A stretch of 64,000 bases of DNA from Lichtheimia corymbifera B2541 (taxonomy: Eukaryota; Mucoromycota; Mucoromycetes; Mucorales; Lichtheimiaceae), in NCBI GenBank assembly GCA_000697475.1, contig JNEU01001062.1:186001-250000 (forward strand), given 5' to 3'. Under the pieces are notes generated by a model. It searched no databases. It worked only from the letters and a program-made list of their open reading frames with translations, and was not told where the DNA came from. The stretch's first letter is position 1. The number at the start of each line of letters is the position of its first letter. Made by a program: the position numbers and the translations under genes. Positions 1 through 11,214 of the stretch are shown in pieces.

Positions 1-829
1 TTCTCATTCAACTCCTCCAAAGTCATACCAATACCATAATCCTATGATGATATACATACATCAATACCTCTATCTTCCTTTGTATATGTGTGCGCATTGT
101 CTTACTTGGATAATGAATTGCTTCTTGTCACGATCCACCCACAAACGAATCTCAAGGGGCTTTCCAGAATCAATTGAAGGATCGCTTGCTTGTGAATGAC
201 GCAATTTCTCAAGAGCATCTGCAGCGTTGGAGATAAGTTCACTAATATTGAAAATGATCAGTCATCGGCTTGTATAACATGCAATACAACATGCTCACCG
301 AATGAAGATCTAAAGCCAACAATGATGTTAGTATAACCCAAAGACGGTATCTCAATGTCAACCCATTACCTCCTTTTCCGAATACAAAGAGTTTGCCACG
401 ATATCCAACAATCGCTTCGTCTCGGTCTTGAACTCATGCACTTGCTCCTCGCCAGTAATCACTTCTTGTTCTTCGGGTGCCTGGGAAGTAGTAGCAGCAG
501 CCTCCTACGTAAGTGGATATTAATATATCAGCTTGGTGTTTTAGTCGAGTGCCATAGACGACTTACCTCCTCGTCAGTTGAAGTGGTTGTCGAATAGTAG
601 AGCTTTTCAATCACTTGCTTACTGGCAATGCCTGAAGCAGCAGTGCCATTGGCTTGGATCGTGGGCGTTGACTAAATGACAGGTTCGATCGATTAGACGA
701 CAAGCTTTCCCATAACAAGACGTGGATACTTGCCAGAATCAAACGTGCATGGCGCCATTGACGTTGTGCCGAATGTCGAGAAGCGGTTGCGATGCGAGAA
801 ACTGAAGAACGACCAAGTTGCCTGAGCAT
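1..829 (-). CDS. TRAP1: Mitochondrial Hsp90 chaperone TRAP1, 5' part (cut by window edge)
   Basis: N-terminal part of an Hsp90-family ATPase of the TRAP1 (HSP75) type, a mitochondrial matrix chaperone. The ATG at 829 opens an Arg/Ser-rich, acid-poor leader typical of a matrix targeting signal. After spliced exons come the ATP-lid residues: IFIRELISNAADALEKL followed by DYGIGMT, where the Asp that contacts the ATP adenine is kept. Exons read by phase: 829-730, 652-567, 504-370, 309-299, 241-106 and 41 to beyond the left edge. The fourth exon is only 11 nt. The first junction uses a weak CAAG acceptor and is the least certain. An acidic Q/E linker (around exon 3) separates the leader from the ATPase domain. 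The rest of the gene lies to the left of the window. The nucleotide-binding motif makes Hsp90 family membership certain; TRAP1 rather than cytosolic Hsp90 is inferred from the leader. Confidence 0.9.
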
Positions 830-1647
830 GGTGGGACTGATCGAAAACAAAGGAACCTTGGCCTGCCTACAAAGCCCGACTCCTTTAAGAAATTGGGGAT
901 TTGACAGTTTCCCCAGCTACAGCACTTTATTCCGATCGACTACCAGTGTCATGCATTGATGTATCCATGGATACAGCCTTTTCTTTAGATGATAGCATAG
1001 CGTATTCAATGATAAATAAATCGTGATAACTCATTCAATAGCGTGCGTGAATGTCTCTTAGTATTCTATGCCACACTCATCCATCACAGTGATGGATGCG
1101 TCAAGAACGAGTCCTGTGATTTTATTGTCAACAAGTAAAGGTAAGGCATGTAAGAATGTGTGCATCCAGTACATGGGCTCCAACTCATATTGCTATTATA
1201 CAATCCAGGAAAAGCAAATATCACTTTAAGCTGTGCACGTCCAAGGTATAATATCATCTGGCTCCGCACACAAATGGGCAGTCGTCAAACAGCGATAGAC
1301 TAACAGTGTTTGGAAAGTGTAAGTGGCTATTTATTCGAACAATGCATTATTCAGGATTCAATTATGTAAAAGGCAAGGCAACTATAAGTCATTTACTTGG
1401 GTAGTTTACCACTATTGTCTAGCCGCAAAGTGACCCATGACTCTCGATATACTCTTTGATCCAATGAATTTTTGCAAAGCTCCTTATGCACACGCACACA
1501 CACGTTTATGGACCGTAAACAAAGAATACCAGCAACGTTATAGTGTAACAAACAATGGGCCAAAAGGACTTTTTTCTTTAATCAATAGGTAAGATGAGGC
1601 TCAATTGCTTGGATGAATGTGGTAATAAGTATCCATGCACAACCCGT
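830..1647. other. Intergenic between two minus-strand genes
   Basis: Holds the upstream region of TRAP1 and the 3' flank of TCTP. Only short chance reading frames are present and no RNA gene was recognised. Confidence 0.5.
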
Positions 1648-2549
1648 TTACTATAGAAGAAAAACAAAGAGTCAGGTATATTTGGATGCCGCCTAAAGAA
1701 GAGACAAAGATACTTACCAACTTTTGTTCCTTAACACCATCCTTGAAGAAGGTGAAGTAGGGGGTGATACCATCTTCACGGTAGTTCAAGAGACAGACCA
1801 TACCCTCGGGATCCATCGACTCGCCAACGAAGAATTCGTAGTCCTAAAAGAAGGAATGGTTAAATAAGAGAAAAAAAAACAAAGGATTCTTGCAATTGAT
1901 ATATATATACCTTGAAGTTACCCAAGATCTTCTTGACGAGGGCAGCAGCACCCTTTTCGAAGGCAGGGACACGTTCGGGGTTGGTTTCCTCGAGCTTCTT
2001 CTTCAAAGTCTTCATGTAGCCCTTGATGTAGGTCATGTAGGACTTCTTGTCAAAGGCAGTCTCGGTAAGACGGAAAGAGTGGACAACGTTGTTGACGGTT
2101 TGGGTGTTCTCTTCAACACCTTCGTCGCCACCTTCAGCAGAGGGGTTGGCACCGATATCAACATCACCTTCCTTGATAGTGATCATCTATAAAGTAAATA
2201 TAGATATGAGCAACCTTTGTTCCCACGAATAAACGCGCGTATGCACTTGCTCCCACTACTTACTTGACAGTCGACCTCATAGGCGATATCGTCAACTTCC
2301 TTGAGGGGCTATAAACGCATAGAAAGGAGAGATGAGCACTTGTGTTCTATTACCATTGGGAGTGATCTGGGCCCATCATGGACAGGTCTCCATTGGGGAG
2401 ATGCTTGGTGTTACTCGAAACTTACATAGGCATCAGAGAAGAGTTCGTCACCTAGACAAAGTCATCCATCGTATTAATACATCATCCAACTGTCATTTCA
2501 ATGGATGGATTGGATACATACCAGAGATGATATCAGTGTACAAAAGCAT
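1648..2549 (-). CDS. TPT1: Translationally controlled tumour protein (TCTP/TMA19)
   Basis: Small calcium- and microtubule-associated, ribosome-linked protein of the TCTP family. Six exons read cleanly: 2549-2522, 2451-2426, 2308-2264, 2186-1911, 1843-1718, and a last exon that contributes only the stop codon at 1650-1648. The spliced protein is 167 residues, the normal family length. It starts [18 protein letters not shown], then has [15 protein letters not shown], a central acidic loop with GANPSAEGG, the helical hairpin region ([19 protein letters not shown]) and the C-terminal [17 protein letters not shown] strand. All are characteristic TCTP blocks. An intron directly before the stop codon is unusual: without splicing, translation would run on for about 43 residues in frame. 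Family assignment is very secure. It is expected to be a highly expressed cytosolic protein linked to translation. Confidence 0.96.
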
Positions 2550-3031
2550 GGCGGATTAGATAAACCGATGGATGGGTGTGAGAAAGAGAAGGATATGTGG
2601 AGATGCAGGCGGGATCATCCATGAAATGCAGCGGGTCGAGAGCAGTCTAGCCAATCACGTTCAACTCATTCAACAAACCAAAAGTGAGTTCGCATACACG
2701 TTGATCCAAGCAACGGTTGCCATCGTTTCCCTAATTAAACAAAATAAGCAGACATTTTACATGATACCATGGCATCATCATTAAGCGTGTTCATGCATCA
2801 AGTCATCCAACCCCATTTATTATAGCTTGGTTATTACAATATGGTTGTTTAATTATTAAACACTCTTTATTATCCAATCTATGTATAAAAGTATAGCTAT
2901 CTCATGCTCCCAATCTTCGACTCTTATATATATGTGCCATGTGGCAAGTCGGTATTGCTCAAAGAGGCATCACATGAAAAAGGAAATGTCTTGTCCGACG
3001 GGCAGTGAGTTCTTCAATTTCCATCTTCTTT
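2550..3031. promoter_or_regulatory. Shared divergent promoter region, TCTP and TM9SF
   Basis: A 480-bp gap between divergent start codons, so it should contain both promoters. A TATA-like stretch (tatatata, about 2924-2931) lies roughly 100 bp upstream of the TM9SF ATG. No other element is clear. Confidence 0.4.
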
Positions 3032-5235
3032 ATGGTTTTCTTCTTTGCCAAGCTAGCCCTGTTGGCTATAGGAGGGGGAGGTCTTGTGGCCAATGCCTTT
3101 TACCTGCCAGGAGTGGCACCTATTGACTATGCTAATGGCGACAATGTTCCTCTCTATGTCAACTCACTGACTCCCATGTCGAATCAACAACTCAAGTCTC
3201 TACTCGCGTACGACTATTATGACCCTCGCTTCCACTTTTGCCAGCCTGAAGGAGGCCCACAACAGCAATCAGAAAGTCTCGGCAGTATCATGTTTGGTGA
3301 TCGCATCTTTTCATCGCCATTCCAGGTAAGTGGGATAGGTAGGCTGGGGGCGTCAGTGGATCAGGTGATCTAATCTATGTATGTATATCATGCCAGCTTT
3401 TCATGGGCAAGGATGAGACATGTAAACGTTTGTGCGTGTCTGAACCGATCCCCAAGGATGATGCCCAGTACATCAATCAGTGCATCAACGATGGATACGC
3501 TTTGAACTTTGTGGTGGATGGTTTACCAGCAGCTCATATTTCCACGGATGAACGTACCGATGAAGAATATTACAGCATTGGATTTAGATTGGGCGAATCA
3601 GACGCGAAAGGTCCTGTTCTCAACAATCACTATGATATTTACATTGACTATCACGAACGTCCTGATGGCAAAAAGCGTGTTGTTGGCGTCGTTGTCACTG
3701 CATCCAGTTTTGATCGTGATCCAAAAGCTGAAAAGGTGGCATGCGATGGTGGTGCTCCTTTGCATCTCAAGGATGATGATGGATCTCAGCAAGTTGTCTA
3801 TACCTATAGTGTCACTTGGCGGGTAAGTGCATGCGTGGATAGGATGAGGATGATGTGCATTGGCCTAATATTTTTCTTATGACAGGCTTCAAAACTTACA
3901 TGGGCTACACGTTGGGATAATTATCTTCATGTTCTTGATCCTTCCATCCATTGGTTCTCTCTTGTCAATTCGGTCGTCATTGTTTTATTCCTCACTGGAA
4001 TGGTGGCTATGATTTTACTTCGCGCTCTCCACAAGGATATTTCTCGTTACAATGCTGTTGAAGCTCAGGTACTTGGTTCATTTATAGACATCTTTGGATC
4101 CGACCTTTATTAAACCTTGTTCACTTTTGTAGGAAGATGTTCAAGAAGACTATGGCTGGAAACTCGTACATGGCGACGTCTTCCGTGCTCCTGCAAGATC
4201 CATGTTGCTATCAGTCTTGGTTGGAAGTGGTGCTCAGCTTGTTGCCATGGTTGCTTTGACACTAGGCAAGTAGTGGTGGCTATGATTGTATGACGTTTCT
4301 TGGAGGAGGAGGATGCTAACATGTGGATTACTGTAGTCTTTTCGGTTTTGGGTTTCCTATCGCCCTCAAATCGTGGTGCTCTTGCTACTGTGATGGTGAT
4401 CTTCTTTATGCTATTTGGTTGCATTGCAGGATTTGTGTCAGCACGTATTTACAAGATGAATGGCGGGGAAAATTGGAAGCTCAATATCCTCTTATCTGCC
4501 ACGCTACTTCCAGGGTAAGGGTTCTACTACCATGATGATAACGATGATTAACGATGTTGCTGTATGCTTTGTAGTTTGATCGCTGGTAGTTTACTCACTT
4601 TGAACTTTTTCCTTATTGGATCAAAATCCTCTGGAGCTGTTCCCTTTGGCACTATGATTGCTATTGCTGGTATTTGGCTCTTGATTTCGCTTCCTCTCAG
4701 TGTGGTCGGCGCCTATTTTGGTTTCCGCAAACCTCGCATTGAGCATCCTGTACGCACAAACCAGATCCCACGTCAAATCCCAGATCAGCCTTTCTATTTA
4801 CGCCCAGTACCATCGATCTTTATGGGTGGCATTCTTCCATTTGGCGCCATTTTCATTGAACTCTACTTTGTCATGAACAGCATTTGGTTCCATCGTATCT
4901 ATTATGGCATTGGTTTCTTGTTCCTCGTCTTTGTCGTCCTTATTTTGACATGCTCCGAAGTCACCATTCTCTTATGTTACTTCCACTTGTGCAGTGAGGA
5001 TTATCATTGGTCATGGCGTGCTCTTTTGACATCTGGAGCTGCTGGCTTTTACGTCTTTATGTATTCTATTCTCTACTATCTAACCAAGCTGGATATCAAT
5101 TTTACGAGCACCATTCTCTACTTTGGATACTCTGGTGTCATTTCCCTCCTTTTCTCCCTGCTGTCAGGATCGGTTGGCTACTTAGCTTGCTTGGTTTTCT
5201 TGCAGAGGATCTTTGCTAGCATTAAGGTGGATTAG
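3032..5235 (+). CDS. TM9 superfamily protein (nonaspanin, EMP70-like)
   Basis: Nine-span endosome/Golgi membrane protein of the TM9SF family. Six exons give 624 residues: 3032-3325, 3397-3822, 3886-4068, 4133-4265, 4337-4514, 4575-5235. The start at 3032 gives a signal peptide ([19 protein letters not shown]) followed by the FYLPGVAP sequence found at the mature N terminus of this family. A luminal domain of about 270 residues follows, then the first membrane span and eight more in the last two exons. Diagnostic pieces are the HxDxSRYN-type stretch ([16 protein letters not shown]), the GDVFR motif, [10 protein letters not shown] and the final KVD, which resembles the COPI-binding C-terminal signal. 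The fourth intron must use a GC donor (gcaagt at 4266); the nearby GT gives the wrong frame. Subfamily (TM9SF2/4 versus others) was not resolved. Confidence 0.95.
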
Positions 5236-5258
5236 AGATAGACATTTCATCTTTTAGC

Positions 5259-5264
5259 AATAAA
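5259..5264 (+). terminator. AATAAA polyadenylation signal of the TM9SF gene
   Basis: AATAAA 24 nt after the stop codon of the TM9SF gene, a plausible poly(A) signal. Not tested by transcript data. Confidence 0.45.
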
Positions 5265-5489
5265 CCCAATCTCCTTATCCCAGCACTCTTGCATAAACAA
5301 TCAATCACTTGTACAACATGCTTTTGCATGACGACCCTCATTTCGCTTTTCCTTGTACTATCTCCAACAATGAACCATTTATAGACCAATAATCCATGTC
5401 AATATGTTGAGTAGATCTATTGCAGCTTGGGGGAATAATGAAAGCGGATGGGAGGGGTTGTGTTTTGAGCTAAACTATCATCCAAATGA

Positions 5490-5974
5490 CTATGCTGCTG
5501 CTGCTTTCTCCATCTCTGCTTGGGTCTTGGTCTTGAGAGACAATGCATGGATACCATGTTGTAATTCATCATTCAAAAGGCCGTATACAAGACGATGTCG
5601 TTGCATCATGGACTATGTACAACAAGGGAGTGAGGAGATCAGATAACAGGCCAGCTAATACTTGTCCCTTGATACTTACTTTGCCTTCAAACTCGTCAGA
5701 CACAATGGTGATGCTTTATCATATAGAATATCAGCCTTGGATCATGTATACGACTATATCACACATTACCGAAAGTGGGTCTCGTTGCTCGTGTTTCCCC
5801 TCATGGCAGCATGGCCAGCATGCAGGTGGCTTTCATTGACAATTTCAAGTGTGGAAGGCTTGAGAGCCTCGGTGATCTAATGGAGAATAGCATTAGGTTG
5901 ATTGCGGTGCAAGGTGTATAGGCGTCATTTACCTTGGTTTCAACAGAGAGCTCAATCGGTCCTTTGGTTGCCAT
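5490..5974 (-). CDS. BOLA1: BolA-like protein 1 (mitochondrial Fe-S cluster factor)
   Basis: BolA-family protein, which with monothiol glutaredoxin helps deliver Fe-S clusters; the BolA1 type acts in mitochondria. Four short exons: ATG at 5974 (MATKGPIELSVETK), then a block with ALKPSTLEIVNESHLHAGH, then ITIVSDEFEGK, then MMQRHRLVYGLL to the stop at 5490. The spliced protein is about 101 residues, normal for the family. The conserved His of the HAGH signature and the SxxFxGKxxxxRHRxVY core are both present. Exon 3 uses an AAG acceptor (gataaag) and is only about 35 nt. The leader is too short to prove import. The long beta1-beta2 stretch (MRGNTSNETHF) fits BolA1 better than BolA2. The gene ends about 250 bp from the convergent TM9SF gene. 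Confidence 0.93.
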
Positions 5975-7684
5975 AGTAAAAGTGTACAAGAAGTAGAAGC
6001 AGCTGCTGGCGGAAGGGAAATTATGGAATTTTGATTCAGCAGCCCCAAACACCCTAGCTCCCTTATCTATCTTCTTCCCCTCCCCTTCCCTGTTCTTGTG
6101 CACCAAATATGATAGATGTTGTCATTTCATCTTGTGATTTAAAACTTTATAAATGAAAAGATTGTCTATATCATTGATGGGGTTACGTGATTCGGTGTTA
6201 GTGGGGATGAACGTAGGTGATGGATACAAAAAGAAACACCAGTTCGCGTCGTTTCTCGTCGCTTGCATTTCCCTTGGTACTTTTGCGGATATATCCGATG
6301 ATGACCTTGGATTGGAGTGGCTAAAGCGTATTAAGACGAGAGACCCATTGGAGGGATGCGTTCTCTTCTCGATTACATATATCAAAAGCGTATATGAGTG
6401 TTGGCTCATCAAACAAAATGATCAGGCTTTACCTCATTATAATGGTCCAATATCACAATGACGGCCACGATACAGAGAAGCACTATGAATGTCTACAAAG
6501 ATCAGCACTTATTCACAGGCTGAAAGAAAGGATACACACAAACCTTGCACGTATGCGTTATGGATTAGGCAGTATGGGGCGCGGTCTGAAGCGTTTTTTA
6601 AAGCCGGGTTCGACGACCCTAAGTATAGGACGCATAACCATCATAATGGGCAACCCTGCTGATGTATTATCTATAACTCGCCCTTCCACACATACCCATC
6701 CAAGTAAAACCTAAGGTCGGGTTATTACCTCTTCAATTATACCAATTGAAGTATGTGGTACTACAAATAGTTGTCAAAAATGCAAAAGTCCACGATGGAT
6801 GAGGATACATTCTTGGGAAAAAGAGGAAAGCGTGCTAGCTTACATACCACCTGGGACAGGCCTATAGGAAACTATATCCCCAACACTGCATCGGGATACA
6901 TTATTAGCTCTGGATGACATGTCGGTTATGGGAAAGAAATTAAAGAGCAGGATACAGTAATGCGCAGCTAAGTCTTTTTGTAGGGGTGTCAACGTTTCCC
7001 TTAGATCAGATGTTGTCTGTGATTGCATTAAACGCAGAGATCTTGTAAGCAACCAAAAAAGACAGACAGACGAAAGAGAGGTGTGGGATTATGATGAACG
7101 GCGACAACATCCTTTATTGTGCATGATGATGGGCGTGGGTATCTCTGTTTGTTGGGGATGATGCATTGATAAATTGATGAATGAGCTGATAGAGCGATGG
7201 GACGGATATACCAGGAGAGCCTAGGTGCAATGTTGTCTATGCATACATCGGCAGGGGATAAGAAATCTATCAAGGGAATCAATCACTCGCACGCCTAATG
7301 CACATCCCGTTATTATAAAGGCGACTTACCATGTTGTCAATCTACTCTTGATGTTGGTTCGGTAAGCAGCGAGGATGATAGGATCACTTTTGATATCAAG
7401 AATCAAGTCTCACCTGGCATGGCGCAATCGTAAGTTGAATAAATGATGGTGCAAGGGACATGGTGAGTCTTTTGTTGCTGGGCTTTCCTCGTCACGTGCC
7501 CTCTGGTATTTCCCCTCCACAGGGAAAAAAGCTGTCACAATGGAAAAGGCGCCAGACTTCGATTTTCGCGGCTTGAGGTCGGTCGGGAGGTTCAAGAGCT
7601 CCGAGAGTGACACACAGCTGAAATCCTGCAGCTCATGTGCTGAGCCTTTCTCTCTCTCAGCTCTCTCTTTGACTTTTCCCCAAT
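5975..7684. other. 1.7 kb stretch without an assignable gene
   Basis: Several overlapping open frames of 60-106 codons exist on both strands (for example + at 6153-6461 and 6394-6714, - at 6840-7052 and 7028-7282), but none has a recognisable motif or consistent splice structure. On the minus strand an ATG immediately followed by a perfect donor (atg|gtaagt, near 7331) could be a one-codon first exon, but no matching coding exon was found downstream. The last few hundred bases should hold the promoter of the sphingomyelinase-like gene. Confidence 0.4.
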
Positions 7685-9558
7685 ATGAGTGCCACAGCCC
7701 ACGACGATAGTCAAGAAGAAAGAATAACTCTACACGAGAGCAACCAAGACAGCCATGTTGACAATGAAGACAACAATGAAACAGCAAACCAGACTTTGAA
7801 TGAGCCTTCTTTTGTGGAAAACGGCAGTGGCAGCAATGAGAGCGATGCATCACCACAGCAACGAGCAGCAACACCACCTCCCCCACAACAACCGTATACG
7901 GATGAAGAAGAGGCTCCTGGTGCAATATATGATCGAGCACCATTATTATCACGATCCTATTCACAAGAGAGCACTATCAGCACTGATTCTGCACCTCCAC
8001 CGTATGAACTGTATCCACCTGCCAAGACGATGTTTGGTAGGGTGTACAATTGGCTCCGGCAACTACCTCGCATACGACGGCGTCATGGTGCTATTCGACT
8101 ACCGACATTGCCTATCCATCGTTCACGACATAGTCAACATGCTGACTCGCTTTCATCCACATCGATAGACTCGATTGCATCATCAGCCTATCCAGCAACA
8201 TGCTGTTCATATTATTACCATGTCCTTGTTTCTTATTTCCCATCCATGCCACGTCTTGTATTACCTTCAGCACTGGGACGCTTTCGTGGATTCCTTATCT
8301 GCCTTTCATTCTTTGCCCTGATCATCTTTGCCTTTCTTTTATTTTGCTCGGTCTTTTTCTCACCAGCATCATTACCCCCACCCTCGATTCCCGACAAGAC
8401 AACAGATTCAAATGCTCGCTTTCTCACGCTCAACATATTCATGCGTCCTCCAGGCGTCACCAACAACCTTTCCGATTACAAAGATGAACGTCTCGCATAC
8501 ATTGTCGATCATATCCTTCCACAATATGATGTCGTCGCATTCCAAGAAGCTTTTGCATTCGGTAGTCGACGAAAGGATTGGTTGATTCGACAAGCAAGAG
8601 CTATGGGATACAATCATCATATCGAATCTCCTCGTCATTATCCTTGGGAAATCGCTGTGGATGGCGGATTATTGATCATGTCAAGATTTCCTATTCGTGT
8701 ATCCCATGACATTGAATATCCTCGTGGTTTCCATAGTGATTGGTAAGTCATTTACAAGAATATATGTGTGTGCACGTTCCTTATGCTGATCTATTTTACT
8801 ATGTAGGTTGTCACGCAAAGGAGCACTCCATGCCTTGATCGAATTCAACGCCACTCGATTCATGCATCTTTATACCACCCATGCTCAAGCATCCTACACG
8901 AGTCAAGCTAATCCAGATATTGGCGATGTACAAATGCGTCTCAGCCAATTTGCACAACTACATCAACTTGTACGCGATACATCAGAGCATGACAATATAC
9001 CGATAGTGCTTATGGGCGACTTTAATGTGGATGCAGCTGTACATATGGGATTGCCATTGACTGAACCGTCCACCATGAGCTCAAAGGAGTACGGCATGAT
9101 GTTGAATGTACTACGTGGTACGGGTGTCGATCCCAAGTTGGTAGACCTCAAGATGAGAGGACGCTTATATGCTGACAACTGGCGATTGGACGATCTCACC
9201 GATGTGGTTTATGATCATTATGGATATCATCCCGTGACATTTGGTGATGTGCATGTCAACATGGAAGGAGAAATCGAACCGGCAGAGACCGTGTTGACCG
9301 ATATGAGCCAGACAATGACAGTACAGAGCATTGATCGGATCCTGTGGGACAAATCAAGACCTTCCATTGTTGTCAAAAACCCTCAAACTGCAAAGTTCTT
9401 GGTACAAAGCAATGACCGGTTGAGCAAGGAGGAGAAACAACAGATTCCCTTTACACAAATATCAGGTACTACTACATTTATTACGGGGTATTGACTTTGG
9501 ACTAACTTTTTTGTTAATAGACCATTATGGGCTTGAGTGTACTATTGAGCTAATATGA
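7685..9558 (+). CDS. Membrane-anchored neutral sphingomyelinase-like phosphodiesterase
   Basis: Member of the endonuclease/exonuclease/phosphatase fold, closest by motif to neutral sphingomyelinases, which cleave sphingomyelin or inositol-phospho-sphingolipids to ceramide. Three exons (7685-8742, 8807-9465, 9521-9558) give 584 residues. The first 200 residues are disordered (Q/P/S-rich, with basic patches). One hydrophobic segment follows (about residues 198-224, FRGFLICLSFFALIIFAFLL). The catalytic domain starts at FLTLNIFMRPPG. Catalytic signatures in order: Asn in TLNIF, metal-binding Glu in AFQEAF, GLLIMSRFPI, GDFNVD, and the last exon SDHYGL with the essential Asp-His pair. The very short last exon is needed to supply that pair. 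Topology, and so whether the enzyme faces the lumen or cytosol, is undetermined. Fungal Isc1 has its membrane spans after the enzyme domain, whereas here the span is before it. Confidence 0.88.
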
Positions 9559-9648
9559 TGGATCACTACATAGTACCCCTCCTCCCTCGTTGTACAATTT
9601 TTCAATATTACTGTTGTCGACAACAATTTCAAAACATGTAACATTTCA

Positions 9649-10155
9649 TCAATCGTCTTCAATTGAATCGTGGGATTTTGGTGGTGGTGATGATGATGAT
9701 GATGCTTGGGGATTGCTGATCCATTTCAGGTTGTATCGGGTTTCAAAGGTAGAGCGATCAATGACATCATTTAGCGCCTCGATTTCATGCAGCAAGTGGG
9801 ATACGGTATCCAAGAATGCCATTTCAGCATCCCCTTTTGTTTTCAGGTTGTAGTATTCACGGTCGAGCTTATTGGGATGAAGGAGAATGCTCACCAATAG
9901 CAGCAATTGGTCTATTTGTCGACACCAATCACCAACTCCTTCACAAATGTACATTTCGTTCTCTGGAAAACGGCTGATGCGCGTAGCTGGACAAGAAACA
10001 GGTTGCAGCTTGTATGTGTATGCTTCCGATCGCTTCCCGATAGAATTTATCATGTACTCTCGTAAGCCATGGATATAAGCTACAAGTTCTTGGAGACGAT
10101 ACCACTTGAGATTTCCACCGGCAGCTTGAGCGCGTTTATTCCAGTCGCGGTACAT
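9649..10155 (-). CDS. Hypothetical protein, 168 aa, single exon
   Basis: An uninterrupted frame from ATG at 10155 to a stop at 9649. The protein is mostly helical and amphipathic (for example KWYRLQELVAYIHGLREYMI and GDWCRQIDQLLLLVSILLHP) and ends in a short low-complexity tail (SSSSSPPPKSHDSIEDD). No family was recognised. There are no signal peptide or membrane spans of convincing length. It is convergent with the sphingomyelinase-like gene, with only about 90 bp between stop codons, so the 3' UTRs probably overlap. The even charge pattern and lack of low complexity in the body suggest a real gene rather than a chance frame. Confidence 0.65.
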   Translation of the reverse strand: MYRDWNKRAQAAGGNLKWYRLQELVAYIHGLREYMINSIGKRSEAYTYKLQPVSCPATRISRFPENEMYICEGVGDWCRQIDQLLLLVSILLHPNKLDREYYNLKTKGDAEMAFLDTVSHLLHEIEALNDVIDRSTFETRYNLKWISNPQASSSSSPPPKSHDSIEDD

Positions 10156-11214
10156 GGAGGAGGAGGAGACCTTGAATAGGATTTATGTGAGGAGGGAAAT
10201 GGAAAAGAGAAAAGGAAGACATCATGACAATCTGGGAAGCTTTTCTATAGATTTATCCATAATGGAGGATGTTGGTGTTTAGTTGCCAGCAGGGGTCAAA
10301 CACCTGTGTGCCTTGGCATTGACCTGACGACAAAGATAAATAGAACCGCAAGATGACTGTATCTAATGCATTGCTACGCGATATATAAAACTCGTTGTTC
10401 TTGCGCAAGGAGGTTTATTAACCCTTCCATTGTTGCCTATACAGCTTATCCGTTACCCCTCAATCATGTATCATATAGACATGGATTAAAAGAGTTGGAT
10501 TGTATACACCAGAATTGACAACAGCTGAACATATAATCGTTATTGGGATGTCCAAAAAAAGAATGCAGGTGTAGCAAGGGAAGGTACGTCCAAAAAAGGC
10601 GACCATTCTTTCTACTTTGTCGGATGCCGTATGCTGTCCCTTTCAGAGCCGTCCGTCGATCATCACAATCGCGTAGAAAATAGGGTCCTTTGGCAAGTGC
10701 CTTTATTTTTCTCCGAGAACCCTTGAAGAACCTATGATGTATATATATGTACATGTGACAATGAGACTCTCTATGCTAATGATAATGATCTCGTATTTGA
10801 CAATAATGCCGGTGTCAATATAGCTTCTTTTCTCTTTTTGGATGATAATGAATCCGAGTGTGCAGTGTCTCCATTTACGACGAGATAATAACAACGATCA
10901 CTATGGGTCCGATTAAAGTTGGATTTGCTCTGTAACCTTTTTGTCAGCTTTTCAGCCAGGAGAATTTCACGGGTAATTTAAAAGTCTCCAATTCCCCGAA
11001 GATTGAGACAAAAGAGTGATGGGCGGGGTAAAATGCACTAGCACACAGACCCATTTGGCGTCATTCTTAGTTTCCTTTTCCCCGAGTGCGCGGCGGGGAT
11101 GTAACAGATTGGTCCTGCATATATATAGTGGCTGGTGACCAAAGGCAGTAGACAAAGTGAGCTTACTCTTTTCTCTCTCTTTATCAATTATTCTCACACT
11201 CCAAAACATACACC
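10156..11214. other. Intergenic, divergent promoter region
   Basis: About 1 kb between divergent genes. Apart from the TATA-like element near 11119 nothing specific was seen; the open frames on the minus strand here have no recognisable content. Confidence 0.45.
11119..11126 (+). promoter_or_regulatory. TATA-like element upstream of the ENOSF1-type gene
   Basis: tatatata about 90 bp upstream of the ATG at 11215, followed by a pyrimidine-rich leader (ttactcttttctctctc) typical of fungal core promoters. Confidence 0.45.

Noticed and set aside
653..729. Possible U12-type intron in TRAP1 (donor gtatcc)
   Set aside because: The donor departs from the U12 consensus after gtatcc, and no ttccttaac branch site is near either acceptor.
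6394..6714. Plus-strand 106-codon frame and a minus-strand stretch vaguely like ribosomal protein L39
   Set aside because: Only a few residues agree, with a stop inside; there is no splice structure and no continuation of the L39 C terminus.
6840..7340. Minus-strand one-codon first exon (ATG followed by gtaagt) with possible downstream exons
   Set aside because: No acceptor joins it to a convincing coding exon; resulting peptides are short and without motifs.
7410..7964. 184-codon minus-strand frame
   Set aside because: Lies across the promoter and first exon of the sphingomyelinase-like gene and is its antisense shadow, with no recognisable protein content.
10464..11209. Three minus-strand frames of 60-96 codons
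   Set aside because: Overlapping, low information, and located in the promoter region of the ENOSF1-type gene.
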